From an uncultured Bacilli bacterium (lineage in GTDB: Bacteria > Bacillota_I > Bacilli_A > RF39 > UBA660): a stretch of DNA of 41,792 nt. The notes beneath the pieces were generated by a model. That model had not been told where the DNA came from. It ran no database searches and saw only the letters and a program-made list of their open reading frames with translations. Shown here in pieces: positions 32,841 to 40,140 of the stretch. The DNA lies in assembly GCA_947630055.1 (NCBI GenBank), contig CANRGA010000007.1, positions 1-41,792 on the forward strand. The letters run 5' to 3'. Position numbers and translations under genes: made by a program. Within the stretch, counting starts at the first letter, position 1. Each line of letters opens with the position of its first letter.

Positions 32841-33668
32841 AAATTCGCTAATTAATTTTTCATATATTTCACTTTCGACTATTCTAATTTTTTTCGGATG
32901 CATTAAAAATCTAGCTGATAAAACAATTTTGTTATCATTTATAGATGTATAGACAATGGGAGTAAGTTTATTAAAATAAATACGATATTCAGCATGTGAT
33001 TTTTTGATTTCTCGTTGCATTTTTTTCGGAATTTCATTTATTGTTTCGTTGGAATTTAAAATATTTAAAATTATTTCTTTGGCTAAATCTACATTAGAAT
33101 CTATTGTAATATTTATTTCGAGTTCATGCCAAATATATTTAAAAGCAGTATTATAATTTTTAATTGTTTCACTAAATATTTGGGAATTTGGAACATAAAT
33201 AATTTTACCAGTACTTTGATTAGTATTAGGATTTACTTCTAGTATTTCAAAGAAAAGAGAACGAGTATTAATGACATCCCCAATAATGTTACCAACTTGA
33301 ATGCGGTCTTCAATTTTAATCGGCTTTATAAATTTTATATAAATACCACAAAAATAATTGTAAATAATATCTCTAATGGCAAGAGTTATTGCTGCTGATA
33401 CAAAACTAATAAAAGTTATAATATCTCTTATTTCTTCTTTCCAAATAAAGAAGATAATAAAGAAATAGATAATTCTTAAAACAGTTTTGTTTCTTCTAGT
33501 TGTTATATATAAGTTTTTTTCATCTTTGTTAAACCTTAAATTAATACAATCAAAAATATATCGAAAAATTTTTAAGATAAGAAAAAAGAGCAATGAATAA
33601 ATAATATTGATAATATAAATGTTTTTAATATGAAAATAATTAATAAAGAGAGAAGTAATCTTTTCCAT
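32814..33668 (-). CDS. Small-conductance mechanosensitive channel (MscS family)
   Basis: A 284-residue MscS-type channel that opens under membrane tension to release osmolytes. Three membrane segments (about residues 18-38, 62-80, 86-112) precede the beta domain. The pore helix region (FVSAAITLAIRDIIYNYFCG) and the KPIKIEDRIQVGNIIGDV strand are typical, as is the VPNSQIFSETIKNY segment. The C-terminal part is a shortened alpha-beta vestibule. It is convergent with the DUF368 gene and divergent from the metallo-hydrolase. Confidence 0.88.
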   Translation of the reverse strand: MEKITSLFINYFHIKNIYIINIIYSLLFFLILKIFRYIFDCINLRFNKDEKNLYITTRRNKTVLRIIYFFIIFFIWKEEIRDIITFISFVSAAITLAIRDIIYNYFCGIYIKFIKPIKIEDRIQVGNIIGDVINTRSLFFEILEVNPNTNQSTGKIIYVPNSQIFSETIKNYNTAFKYIWHELEINITIDSNVDLAKEIILNILNSNETINEIPKKMQREIKKSHAEYRIYFNKLTPIVYTSINDNKIVLSARFLMHPKKIRIVESEIYEKLISEFKKNNINFT

Positions 33669-33706
33669 AGAATTCCTTTCATGATATAATGTTTTAGGTG
33701 ATAAAT

Positions 33707-34582
33707 ATGAATGAACTAGTTAAATTAGGTGAAAAAACTTATGTAATAAAAAGCCCAGTTAATGTGGGAATATATGTGCTTACTAATAATAATGTATGTT
33801 TAATTGATACAGGCAATTCAAAAGATTCTGCCAAAATTATCGCGAAAATTTTAGAAGAGCATAATTGGCATTTACAATATATTATAAATACTCATAGTCA
33901 TGCTGATCATATTGGTGGTAATAAATATTTACAAGATAAATATAATTGTCGTATTTTTGCTAGTTTAATTGAAAGTTATTTTATTAATGAGCCAATGCTC
34001 GAACCATCTTTATTGTATGGAAGTGTGCCTCCTAAAGATTTACATACTCATCTTTTACTTGCTAAACCAAGTGTTTGTGAAAATATTGATAATATAGATA
34101 TAGAGGGAATAAAAGTTATTAATTTAGAAGGACATGCTAAAGGATTAATTGGCATTGTAACAAGTGATAGTGTATGTTTTGGTGGTGATGCATATACTAG
34201 TAGCAAAATTTTAAATAAATATGCAATTCAATATACTTTTGATGTTGTTAAATTTTTAGATACCTTAAATTTTTTAAAGACAACTAGTTATAATTACTAT
34301 GTACCAAGTCATGGTGAAATAGAAAGTGATATTCAAAGTACAATAGATGCCAATTATAATAATATGTTAGAAATAGAAAATAATGTGTTAAGTTTAATAG
34401 AAACAAGTATTAAATATACAGATTTACTTAATAAATTGGCAGGTTTATATCATATTAATTTAAATATGATGCAATTATATGTGGTAGGTACAACAATTAA
34501 AAGTATTCTAACTAAATTAGAAAGTGAAGGTAAGATAGAATTATCTACGCAAGATGGTGATTTGCTTATTACAATTATTTAA
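33707..34582 (+). CDS. MBL-fold metallo-hydrolase
   Basis: A 291-residue metallo-beta-lactamase fold protein. The zinc motif is THSHADHIGG (about residues 62-71), and further ligands are His in LEGHAKG, Asp in FGGDAYTS and His in VPSHGEI. The last 75 residues add a winged-helix-like end (LLNKLAGLYHINLNMMQLY). This is typical of the larger MBL hydrolases of Firmicutes; substrate is unknown. ATG 33707 is chosen for its TTAGGTG motif, not GTG 33698. TATAAT at 33685 marks a likely promoter. Its last eight bases overlap the convergent helicase gene. Confidence 0.88.
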   Translation: MNELVKLGEKTYVIKSPVNVGIYVLTNNNVCLIDTGNSKDSAKIIAKILEEHNWHLQYIINTHSHADHIGGNKYLQDKYNCRIFASLIESYFINEPMLEPSLLYGSVPPKDLHTHLLLAKPSVCENIDNIDIEGIKVINLEGHAKGLIGIVTSDSVCFGGDAYTSSKILNKYAIQYTFDVVKFLDTLNFLKTTSYNYYVPSHGEIESDIQSTIDANYNNMLEIENNVLSLIETSIKYTDLLNKLAGLYHINLNMMQLYVVGTTIKSILTKLESEGKIELSTQDGDLLITII

Positions 34583-36026
34583 AATAGGATATATGCTTCA
34601 TAGTTTTTCTAATAATTTTTCTAATTTCGATAATAAATGGTGATGGATTATCTTTGGCATACATTAAGTATGTCTTTTCTTTGCATCTAGTAATGGCAAC
34701 ATAGAAAAGTCTTCTTTCTTCAGCAAATTTTATTTCATTGTTACTATATAATTTTTGAATTAAAGGATTATTTTCGATTTTGTTAGGAAAACCTAATGTT
34801 TCGTCATTGCAATTAAGAACAACTACATATTCGGCTTCTAAGCCTTTTGATTTATGGACAGTATAAAATTTTAAAGTTTTATCTTGATAAGTTATAAGGT
34901 TATTTTCAAGTTTAAAATCACTATCAAGATAATCATAAATATCTTTGTTATTTCTAGTTAAAATCATAATATCATTGCTTATATTTAATAGATGGATTAT
35001 TAAAATTTTAAAAGTCTCTTTTTTATTAGAGTAGGGTACAAAAATAAATGGCATTTCAGAGTGTTTATTTGAAACTAAATCTTTTGTTATTTGTCTGGGA
35101 TTTTTCTCGATGAAAGTAGCTGCAACATTAATAAGTTCCTGACTATTGCGATAGGTATTGCACAATTTTATAGTGTTAACATTTGGAAAAAATTGTGGGA
35201 AATTGATAAATAAATTTAAATCACACCCACTGAAACGATAAATAGATTGCCAGTCATCGCCGACAACAATTACTTTAGATGAGGTGCATTTAAATATTTC
35301 TTTAATTAAATTAAGTCTTATTAGTGAGGTATCTTGAAACTCATCAATGATTATGTATTTAAAGGGTAAACTTATATTTTTAACATTTTGCGTAGCAATT
35401 AAAATTAAATCATCAAAATCTAATTTTTGCATACTATTTTTTTCCATAATGTATTTTTGATATATTTGAAATATGAATAGAAGAATTTTTCTTTCAAGTT
35501 TGGTATATTTATTTAGAGGAATGTCATCAAATTGAAGGTTATTTGTTTTCCATAAATTTATAAAAGTGGCAATTAATTTGCAAAAACTAGTAAATTCTTG
35601 TGATTTTAAAAAATTGGTAAAACTAGCATTATAATTCAAAAATTTTTTGATTATTTTTTGTTCGATATTACTGCAAGTGTTTATTGCTTCTTCAATAGTG
35701 TAGTAGAGAATACTTTCGGGACAAATTTGATAATTATAATTTAATTTTTCTAAAATAAACATCGCCAGTTTATGAAAAGTAAAAATGTAAACATTTTCAG
35801 TAATTTTTGCTTTTATATCATTTACGGAAGCATTAGTGAATGATATGATTAAAATTTCTTCTGGCTTAACAATTTTTTCCTCTAATAAATAATTTACTTT
35901 GCCAGTTATAGTTAATGTTTTACCTGAACCAGCTCCGGCAATAACAATGGAATTAGTGTCATTTAAAAGAAGTTGCATCTGATGATCATCGAGTTGAAAT
36001 TTTCCTACTTTATAATTTTGTTGCAT
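34575..36026 (-). CDS. Short UvrD/Rep-like superfamily 1 helicase
   Basis: A 483-residue 3'-5' type SF1A helicase. Motifs in order: AGAGSGKT (I, about residue 30), ISFTNASVND (Ia), IIDEFQDTS (II), VVGDDWQSIYRFSG (III), NTYRNSQEL (IV), TVHKSKGLEAEYVVVLN (V) and RRLFYVAITRCK (VI). UvrD and PcrA are over 700 residues; here the 1B and 2B domains are strongly reduced, so it is a compact helicase whose job may differ from PcrA. ATG 36026 has GAAAGG upstream; the frame is open 10 codons more without a ribosome site. A promoter is likely at 36064-36093. Confidence 0.9.
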   Translation of the reverse strand: MQQNYKVGKFQLDDHQMQLLLNDTNSIVIAGAGSGKTLTITGKVNYLLEEKIVKPEEILIISFTNASVNDIKAKITENVYIFTFHKLAMFILEKLNYNYQICPESILYYTIEEAINTCSNIEQKIIKKFLNYNASFTNFLKSQEFTSFCKLIATFINLWKTNNLQFDDIPLNKYTKLERKILLFIFQIYQKYIMEKNSMQKLDFDDLILIATQNVKNISLPFKYIIIDEFQDTSLIRLNLIKEIFKCTSSKVIVVGDDWQSIYRFSGCDLNLFINFPQFFPNVNTIKLCNTYRNSQELINVAATFIEKNPRQITKDLVSNKHSEMPFIFVPYSNKKETFKILIIHLLNISNDIMILTRNNKDIYDYLDSDFKLENNLITYQDKTLKFYTVHKSKGLEAEYVVVLNCNDETLGFPNKIENNPLIQKLYSNNEIKFAEERRLFYVAITRCKEKTYLMYAKDNPSPFIIEIRKIIRKTMKHISYFK

Positions 36027-36063
36027 ATAAAAACCTTTCGTTTGGAAAAGTTTCATTGAAATA

Positions 36064-36093
36064 ATCTTAACATAATTTGACTAAACTTGACAA
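36064..36093 (-). promoter_or_regulatory. Sigma-A-like promoter for the helicase gene
   Basis: On the minus strand TTGTCA (36093-36088), 18-base spacer, TAAGAT (36069-36064). Confidence 0.45.
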
Positions 36094-36218
36094 TAATAAA
36101 TGATTATTGATAGATCTTATGTGAAATATTTTTAATTTTGAGATAAGGTGATAACTGCCACGAGATTACCATTCGCTACCCAAAAAATGTCAATTTTTTT
36201 AAAAATGAAAAAAAATTA

Positions 36219-36247
36219 TTGCATAAATGACTTTTGTATAGTATAAT
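36219..36247 (+). promoter_or_regulatory. Promoter of the five-tRNA array
   Basis: TTGCAT (36219-36224), 17-base spacer, perfect TATAAT (36242-36247), 41 bases before tRNA-Val. Confidence 0.7.
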
Positions 36248-36288
36248 CTTAATTGTTCTGAAATTATATTCAAAACATATGATTAAAT

Positions 36289-36365
36289 GGGCGATTAGCT
36301 CAGTTGGTTAGAGTGCTTGCCTTACAAGCAGGATGTCATAGGTTCGAGTCCTATATCGCCCACCA
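36289..36365 (+). tRNA. tRNA-Val (TAC)
   Basis: 77-base cloverleaf with encoded CCA. GGGCGAT pairs with ATCGCCC; loop CTTACAA gives anticodon TAC. First in the array. Confidence 0.95.
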
Positions 36366-36394
36366 TTTAATTTTTTTTGTGCCGACTGGTATAT

Positions 36395-36470
36395 GCCGAC
36401 ATAGCGTAATTGGTAGCGCAACTGACTTGTAATCAGTAGGTTGGGGGTTCGATTCCCTCTGTCGGCACCA
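36395..36470 (+). tRNA. tRNA-Thr (TGT)
   Basis: 76-base cloverleaf with CCA. GCCGACA pairs with TGTCGGC; loop CTTGTAA gives TGT. The six bases GCCGAC also occur 14 bases upstream (36381-36386) and could compete for the 3' acceptor strand. Confidence 0.95.
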
Positions 36471-36475
36471 TTTTT

Positions 36476-36559
36476 GGAGGGATAGCGAAGTGGTCAAACG
36501 CGGCAGACTGTAAATCTGTTCTTTCGGGTTCCATGGTTCAAATCCATGTCCCTCCACCA
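36476..36559 (+). tRNA. tRNA-Tyr (GTA)
   Basis: 84-base class II tRNA with CCA. GGAGGGA pairs with TCCCTCC; loop CTGTAAA gives GTA; long variable arm. Confidence 0.95.
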
Positions 36560-36574
36560 TTCTTAAATTAGAAT

Positions 36575-36650
36575 TGCCCCGTAGCCAAGTGGTAAGGCAT
36601 CAGACTTTGACTCTGACATTCCGTTGGTTCGAACCCAGCCGGGGCAGCCA
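36575..36650 (+). tRNA. tRNA-Gln (TTG)
   Basis: 76-base cloverleaf with CCA. TGCCCCG pairs with CGGGGCA; loop CTTTGAC gives TTG; discriminator base G. Confidence 0.95.
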
Positions 36651-36658
36651 TTTATTTC

Positions 36659-36734
36659 GTCTCGTTAGCTCAGTAGGTAGAGCATTCGACTTTTAATCGA
36701 AGGGTCTGGAGTTCAAATCTCCAACGAGACACCA
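36659..36734 (+). tRNA. tRNA-Lys (TTT)
   Basis: 76-base cloverleaf with CCA. GTCTCGT pairs with ACGAGAC; loop CTTTTAA gives TTT. Last in the array. Confidence 0.95.
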
Positions 36735-36746
36735 AAGTAGTAAATT

Positions 36747-36773
36747 AATCTCAGTAATATGAGATTTTTTTTA
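36747..36773 (+). terminator. Terminator of the five-tRNA array
   Basis: AATCTCA (36747-36753) pairs with TGAGATT (36760-36766), then eight T. Confidence 0.85.
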
Positions 36774-36792
36774 TAAATTTAGCCCCTTCAAT

Positions 36793-36917
36793 TAAAAAAG
36801 TCATCTATAAAAAGATGACAATCCACCAAAGAGCAGTTTTTAATTATATTTAAACTTTTTATTCTTTAATTTTGCGAAACATTTAAATATTACTTCCCGT
36901 TTTTACATTGCTCTTCT
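36793..36917 (-). ncRNA. Candidate small structured RNA, about 125 nt
   Basis: The 315-base gap between tRNA-Lys and the nuclease has no gene, but its minus strand carries a full transcription unit. A -35 (TTCAAA, 36951-36946) and a perfect TATAAT (36929-36924) are 16 bases apart. Near the predicted start, AAGAGCA (36915-36909) pairs with TGCTCTT (36835-36829), enclosing ATATTTAAA (36890-36882) paired with TTTAAATAT (36854-36846). GTCATCT/AGATGAC (36819-36813, 36806-36800) followed by six T forms a terminator. No open frame of note and no family I recognise. Confidence 0.5.
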
Positions 36918-37000
36918 ATTTTAATTATAAGACTCAATAACTATTTTTGAACATATATTTAAATTGTTTTTACATTTTGTTAACACATCAAAAATATTCG

Positions 37001-37025
37001 ACACAATTTGACATACACCTTGTGT
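37001..37025 (+). promoter_or_regulatory. TTGACA box inside an inverted repeat, upstream of the nuclease gene
   Basis: A perfect TTGACA (37008-37013) is flanked by ACACAA (37001-37006) and TTGTGT (37020-37025), which are inverted copies 13 bases apart. A repressor bound here would cover the -35. The matching -10 is unclear (a TATAAC at 37026 is too close). Confidence 0.4.
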
Positions 37026-37050
37026 TATAACTATTGCCAGGAGGCTTTTG

Positions 37051-37794
37051 GTGTTGAAAAATGATATTGAATTATTAAAGCAAGAATTTAAAAGAATAAA
37101 AGATATGGGTTTAGTTAAATCACTTCGCATGGGAACATCTGGTATAGGTTATACTTTTGAAACACTTTTGGGAAAAGAAGAAGACCAAGAATGTAAACCT
37201 GATTTTAGAAGTATTGAATTAAAATGCAGATTAGGTTATACAAGATCGCCGATAACATTGTTTAATTGTGCGCCAATGCGAAATGGCGAGTCAGCAACGC
37301 GATACATTTTTGAAAAATATGGTTATCATTGTAATGGTGATATCAATGCTAAGATGGTCTTTTCTCGTAGTGTCTTTGCTGATTTTTCGAAAGAATTTTA
37401 TGGCCATGAGTTTAGATTAAAAGTAGATTATTATCAAACACGAGTAATAATGCAAGTTTTTTCGAATGGTGAGTATATTGAAGATGTATGTTATTGGGAT
37501 TTTGATGTTTTGGAGCATAAGTTAAAACAAAAGTTGCAAACACTAGCAATAATTGAAGGTTATCCATACACCTATGATAAAGTTCTTTATTATAAATATT
37601 TTAGAATGAGAATATACAAGTTACGAGGATTTTTTGAATTTTTAAAATTAATTGAAAGCGGCAAAATTATGATAACTTTTTATATTAAAGATAGTGTAAA
37701 TATACTTGGTAATCCTAATTTAGATACTCATGGTGTAGCTTTTCGAATTCGTAAGGAAAACATTCCCAAACTATTTTATGAAGTCAAATACTAG
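37051..37794 (+). CDS. MvaI/BcnI-family restriction endonuclease-like protein (orphan)
   Basis: A 247-residue protein of the MvaI/BcnI endonuclease family, whose founders cut CC(A/T)GG- or CC(C/G)GG-type sites. The block GTSGIGYTFETLLGKEED, the PD-(D/E)XK site KPDFRSIELKCR (Asp51, Glu56, Lys58) and SPITLFNCAPMR are diagnostic. No DNA methyltransferase is within the window, so it is an orphan here; such proteins may be repair or anti-mobile nucleases. AGGAGG (37039-37044) is the ribosome site. GTG 37051 gives the best spacing, with TTG 37048 and TTG 37054 as alternatives. It lies between two tRNA arrays, a common insertion neighbourhood. Confidence 0.88.
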   Translation: MLKNDIELLKQEFKRIKDMGLVKSLRMGTSGIGYTFETLLGKEEDQECKPDFRSIELKCRLGYTRSPITLFNCAPMRNGESATRYIFEKYGYHCNGDINAKMVFSRSVFADFSKEFYGHEFRLKVDYYQTRVIMQVFSNGEYIEDVCYWDFDVLEHKLKQKLQTLAIIEGYPYTYDKVLYYKYFRMRIYKLRGFFEFLKLIESGKIMITFYIKDSVNILGNPNLDTHGVAFRIRKENIPKLFYEVKY

Positions 37795-37843
37795 TTGTAA
37801 TTTGCAAAAAGTAGTCTAATACTAAGAAAAATATGAAATTTAG

Positions 37844-37872
37844 TTGATTTTTTGAATTCATTGTAATATAAT
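37844..37872 (+). promoter_or_regulatory. Promoter of the tRNA-Arg/Pro pair
   Basis: TTGATT (37844-37849), 17-base spacer, perfect TATAAT (37867-37872). Confidence 0.65.
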
Positions 37873-37893
37873 GTTAGTGCAATTAAGGGATTT

Positions 37894-37970
37894 GCACCCA
37901 TAGCGCAATTGGATAGAGCGTTAGACTACGGATCTAAAGGTTAGGGGTTCGACTCCCTTTGGGTGCACCA
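37894..37970 (+). tRNA. tRNA-Arg (ACG)
   Basis: 77-base cloverleaf with CCA. GCACCCA pairs with TGGGTGC; loop CTACGGA gives ACG, whose A is normally edited to inosine. Confidence 0.95.
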
Positions 37971-37973
37971 TAT

Positions 37974-38050
37974 CGGGAAGTGGCTCAACTTGGCAGAGCG
38001 CTACATTTGGGATGTAGATGTTGCAGGTTCAAATCCTGTCTTCCCGACCA
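37974..38050 (+). tRNA. tRNA-Pro (TGG)
   Basis: 77-base cloverleaf with CCA. CGGGAAG pairs with CTTCCCG; loop TTTGGGA gives TGG. Confidence 0.95.
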
Positions 38051-38061
38051 TTTGATTTAAG

Positions 38062-38090
38062 AAGTACATTAATTTCAATGTGCTTTTTTA
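38062..38090 (+). terminator. Terminator after tRNA-Pro
   Basis: AAGTACATT (38062-38070) pairs with AATGTGCTT (38077-38085) with one G-U pair, then T-run. Confidence 0.8.
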
Positions 38091-38176
38091 TTTTTTTCTG
38101 TAATATTTTGACAACAATTGTCGAAGCTCTTTATTTTTCGAAAAAAACAGGTATGATAAGGTTAGGTGATGAAAAA

Positions 38177-38290
38177 ATGCGAGTTGATTTTGTAATTAAT
38201 GAATTACTAAAAAAGGTAGAATATGCCAATATTTGGGTTGATACAATTAATCTCAAAGAACTTGACAAGAAAAGCATATATCGTTTATAA
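38177..38290 (+). CDS. Small hypothetical protein, 37 aa
   Basis: A short frame starting at ATG 38177 with AGGTGA six to eight bases upstream. It encodes MRVDFVINELLKKVEYANIW followed by 17 residues ending KSIYRL. The longer open frame upstream runs through tRNA-Pro and its terminator and cannot be coding. It ends 24 bases before gpsB, so it may be a leader gene or the remnant of a longer gene. No family is recognised. Confidence 0.4.
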   Translation: MRVDFVINELLKKVEYANIWVDTINLKELDKKSIYRL

Positions 38291-38314
38291 TTTTCATTGT
38301 TAGAAGGTGGTATA

Positions 38315-38647
38315 GTGTATAGCGATCGAATATATTTAACTACGCAAGATATTTTAGAGAAAGAATTTAAAATTGATGCCAGGGGATATAGGCCACAGGA
38401 AGTAGATAAATTTCTTGATATGGTGATTCGCGATTATACAGAATACAATTCTATCATAAAAAAATTAGAGAAGGATTTAAAAGATTTAACTGAAGATAAT
38501 AGTAAGTTAAAAAAAGAAATCCGTTCTTTAAATGAACAATTAGAAGTAAGTAAAAATTCTGAAAATAATACGCGTACTTTAACTAATGTTGATTTACTAA
38601 AAAGAATAAGTCAACTAGAGAAAGTAGTATTTGGTAAAGAAGAATAA
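38315..38647 (+). CDS. gpsB: Cell division protein GpsB
   Basis: A 110-residue DivIVA-family protein. The N-terminal domain has LTTQDILEKEFKIDARGYRP then QEVDKFLDMVIRDY, the membrane- and partner-binding part; a coiled coil follows (about residues 45-80) and a short C-terminal helix (DLLKRISQLEKVVFG) forms the trimer piece. GpsB moves penicillin-binding proteins between side-wall and septum. The start is GTG 38315 with AGAAGGTGG upstream. As in Bacillus, rnpB is next to gpsB; here it directly follows and its first helix overlaps the gpsB stop. Confidence 0.93.
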   Translation: MYSDRIYLTTQDILEKEFKIDARGYRPQEVDKFLDMVIRDYTEYNSIIKKLEKDLKDLTEDNSKLKKEIRSLNEQLEVSKNSENNTRTLTNVDLLKRISQLEKVVFGKEE

Positions 38648-38990
38648 TATTTAGGCAAATGCTGCATTATTTAGTAATGTAGAGGAAAGTCCATGCTCAC
38701 ACAACCTGCGATGGTTGTAGTGTTCGTGCTTAGGGAAAAAATAACCTAAGGTAGTAAATTACTAACGGCGCTAAACATATCTTATAGATATAAGTAAGCA
38801 TAAAGTGCCACAGAAACGAGTTATTTGGTAACAAATAAATGAAACGAGGTAAACCCCACGAGTGAGAAACCCAAATTTTGGTAGGGGAGTTGTATAAGGG
38901 AATTGAACCAATATACAAATGCATAAGCATAGATAAATATTTGTCACTCAAGTTTTGAGTACAGAACATGGCTTATTAATATTATTTTTA
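38643..38990 (+). ncRNA. rnpB: RNase P RNA, Firmicute type B
   Basis: The catalytic RNA that trims tRNA 5' ends. Conserved blocks in order: GAGGAAAGTCCATGCTC (38680-38697), TAGTGTTCGTGC, GTGCCACAGAAACGAG, GAAACGAGGTAAACCCC, GAGAAACCCAAATTTTGGTA and the ACAGAACATGGCTTA end. They match Bacillus rnpB closely. The outer helix AATAATATT (38643-38651) pairs with AATATTATT (38978-38986), followed by a T-rich terminator. The ends are approximate by a few bases. The 5' helix overlaps the gpsB stop codon. Confidence 0.94.
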
Positions 38991-39009
38991 TTTTAAGGAG
39001 TGAAATAAT

Positions 39010-39477
39010 TTGGAAGAAATTGCTGAACTCTTAAAGGAAACAAGAGAAGAAGCAGGAATTAGTTTACAAGAAGTAAGTAAGGATCTAGAAATTGAAGAAC
39101 TTGCTCTAGTTAACATTGAAGATGGTAAAATAGGAGCATTTAAAGATATTTTTTTACTTAAAGATTATCTTTTCAATTATGCTAAATATTTAGGCTTAGA
39201 TTCTGATAAAATATTGGAAGAATTTAATGAGTACTTATTTGAATATACTTCAAAAATTCCTGTTAAAGAAATTGAAAAAACACTTGAATTAAATATGAAA
39301 GAAACTGAAGAAAAAGTTGCTTCACCATATACGCAATTAAAGCCGAAAAATCAAAAAGGATTATACATTGCAATTTATCTTATGATTTTAATTTTGGTGA
39401 TTTTGGCAATATTTTGGTCAGTTAATCAAATAACAGTAGACAAAAAAAGTGCATATGTAATTAGTTATAGAAAGTAG
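39010..39477 (+). CDS. RodZ-like helix-turn-helix membrane protein
   Basis: A 155-residue protein. Residues 1-85 form the HTH_25-type cytoplasmic domain typical of RodZ (LKETREEAGISLQEVSKDLE, then YLFNYAKYLGLDSDKIL), which in other bacteria links MreB to the elongasome. A linker and one membrane segment (about residues 118-138) follow, and the periplasmic-side tail is only about 15 residues, far shorter than in full RodZ. The start is TTG 39010 with AAGGAG nine bases upstream. Placement directly before pgsA matches the Bacillus rodZ-pgsA order, which strengthens the call. Confidence 0.82.
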   Translation: MEEIAELLKETREEAGISLQEVSKDLEIEELALVNIEDGKIGAFKDIFLLKDYLFNYAKYLGLDSDKILEEFNEYLFEYTSKIPVKEIEKTLELNMKETEEKVASPYTQLKPKNQKGLYIAIYLMILILVILAIFWSVNQITVDKKSAYVISYRK

Positions 39478-39485
39478 TGAAGTAA

Positions 39486-40079
39486 ATGAATTTACCTAAT
39501 AAAATTACAATAACAAGAATATTTCTTGCTGTAATGATGCTAGTTTTGTTATTAATTCCTTGGTATGATTTAGGAATTGAATTTCCAACTTATTTGTTTA
39601 ATGGCGAGTTATTAAATTTAAAATATGTTTTAGCAGGAATTCTTTTTATAGTAGCCTCTTTAACAGATTTTATTGATGGCTACTTAGCAAGAAGTCGAAA
39701 TATGGTAACAGATTTTGGCAAAGTTGCCGATGCCATTGCTGATAAAATATTAGTAAATGGATTACTTATTATTTTAGCATATGATAGATTTATCCCTGTT
39801 ATAGTACCAGTAATTATTATTACTAGAGATATTGTTGTGGATTCATGTAAAATGATAAGTGGTGAACATGGCAAAGTGGTAGCTGCAAGTTTCCTTGGGA
39901 AAGCAAAAACGATGTGCATGATGATAGGTCTTACTTTAGTTTTATTTAATAATTTACCTTTTTCATTGCTTAATTTGCGTTTAGGTAACATTCTAGTTTT
40001 AATCGCTACAATTTTATCTATTGTAAGTGGTTGCCAATATTATTACAATGTAAAATCAATTTTATTTAAAAGTAAATAA
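39486..40079 (+). CDS. pgsA: CDP-diacylglycerol-glycerol-3-phosphate 3-phosphatidyltransferase
   Basis: A 197-residue integral membrane enzyme that makes phosphatidylglycerol phosphate, the first step to phosphatidylglycerol. The CDP-alcohol phosphatidyltransferase signature is clear: SLTDFIDGYLARSRN then GKVADAIADKI, with the two DG/AR and GxxxD metal residues (about 60-90). About five membrane segments are present. It begins nine bases after the RodZ-like gene and is probably co-transcribed with it. It ends at a terminator. Confidence 0.95.
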   Translation: MNLPNKITITRIFLAVMMLVLLLIPWYDLGIEFPTYLFNGELLNLKYVLAGILFIVASLTDFIDGYLARSRNMVTDFGKVADAIADKILVNGLLIILAYDRFIPVIVPVIIITRDIVVDSCKMISGEHGKVVAASFLGKAKTMCMMIGLTLVLFNNLPFSLLNLRLGNILVLIATILSIVSGCQYYYNVKSILFKSK

Positions 40080-40086
40080 AAATTTT

Positions 40087-40106
40087 AAGCCATTTGGCTT
40101 TTTTTA
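40087..40106 (+). terminator. Terminator after pgsA
   Basis: AAGCCA (40087-40092) pairs with TGGCTT (40095-40100), then a T-run. Confidence 0.8.
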
Positions 40107-40140
40107 TGATATAATTTTTATAAGAAGTATGGTGGTAGTT

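Noticed and set aside
36140-36190. Slightly GC-richer patch (about 36146-36183) upstream of the tRNA array as a tRNA remnant
   Set aside because: Only a six-pair hairpin (GGTGAT with ATTACC) can be drawn; no tRNA arm motif such as TTCGA is present.
36351-36560. Minus-strand frame across tRNA-Val, Thr and Tyr with a protein-like sequence (VEGHGFEPWNPKEQ)
   Set aside because: It is the well-known spurious antisense translation of tRNA genes, not a gene.
38018-38176. Open frame extending the 37-residue gene upstream
   Set aside because: It runs through tRNA-Pro and its terminator and has no ribosome site; only the part from ATG 38177 is plausible.
38730-38969. Minus-strand frame of 79 codons inside rnpB
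   Set aside because: It lies entirely within the conserved RNase P RNA on the opposite strand.
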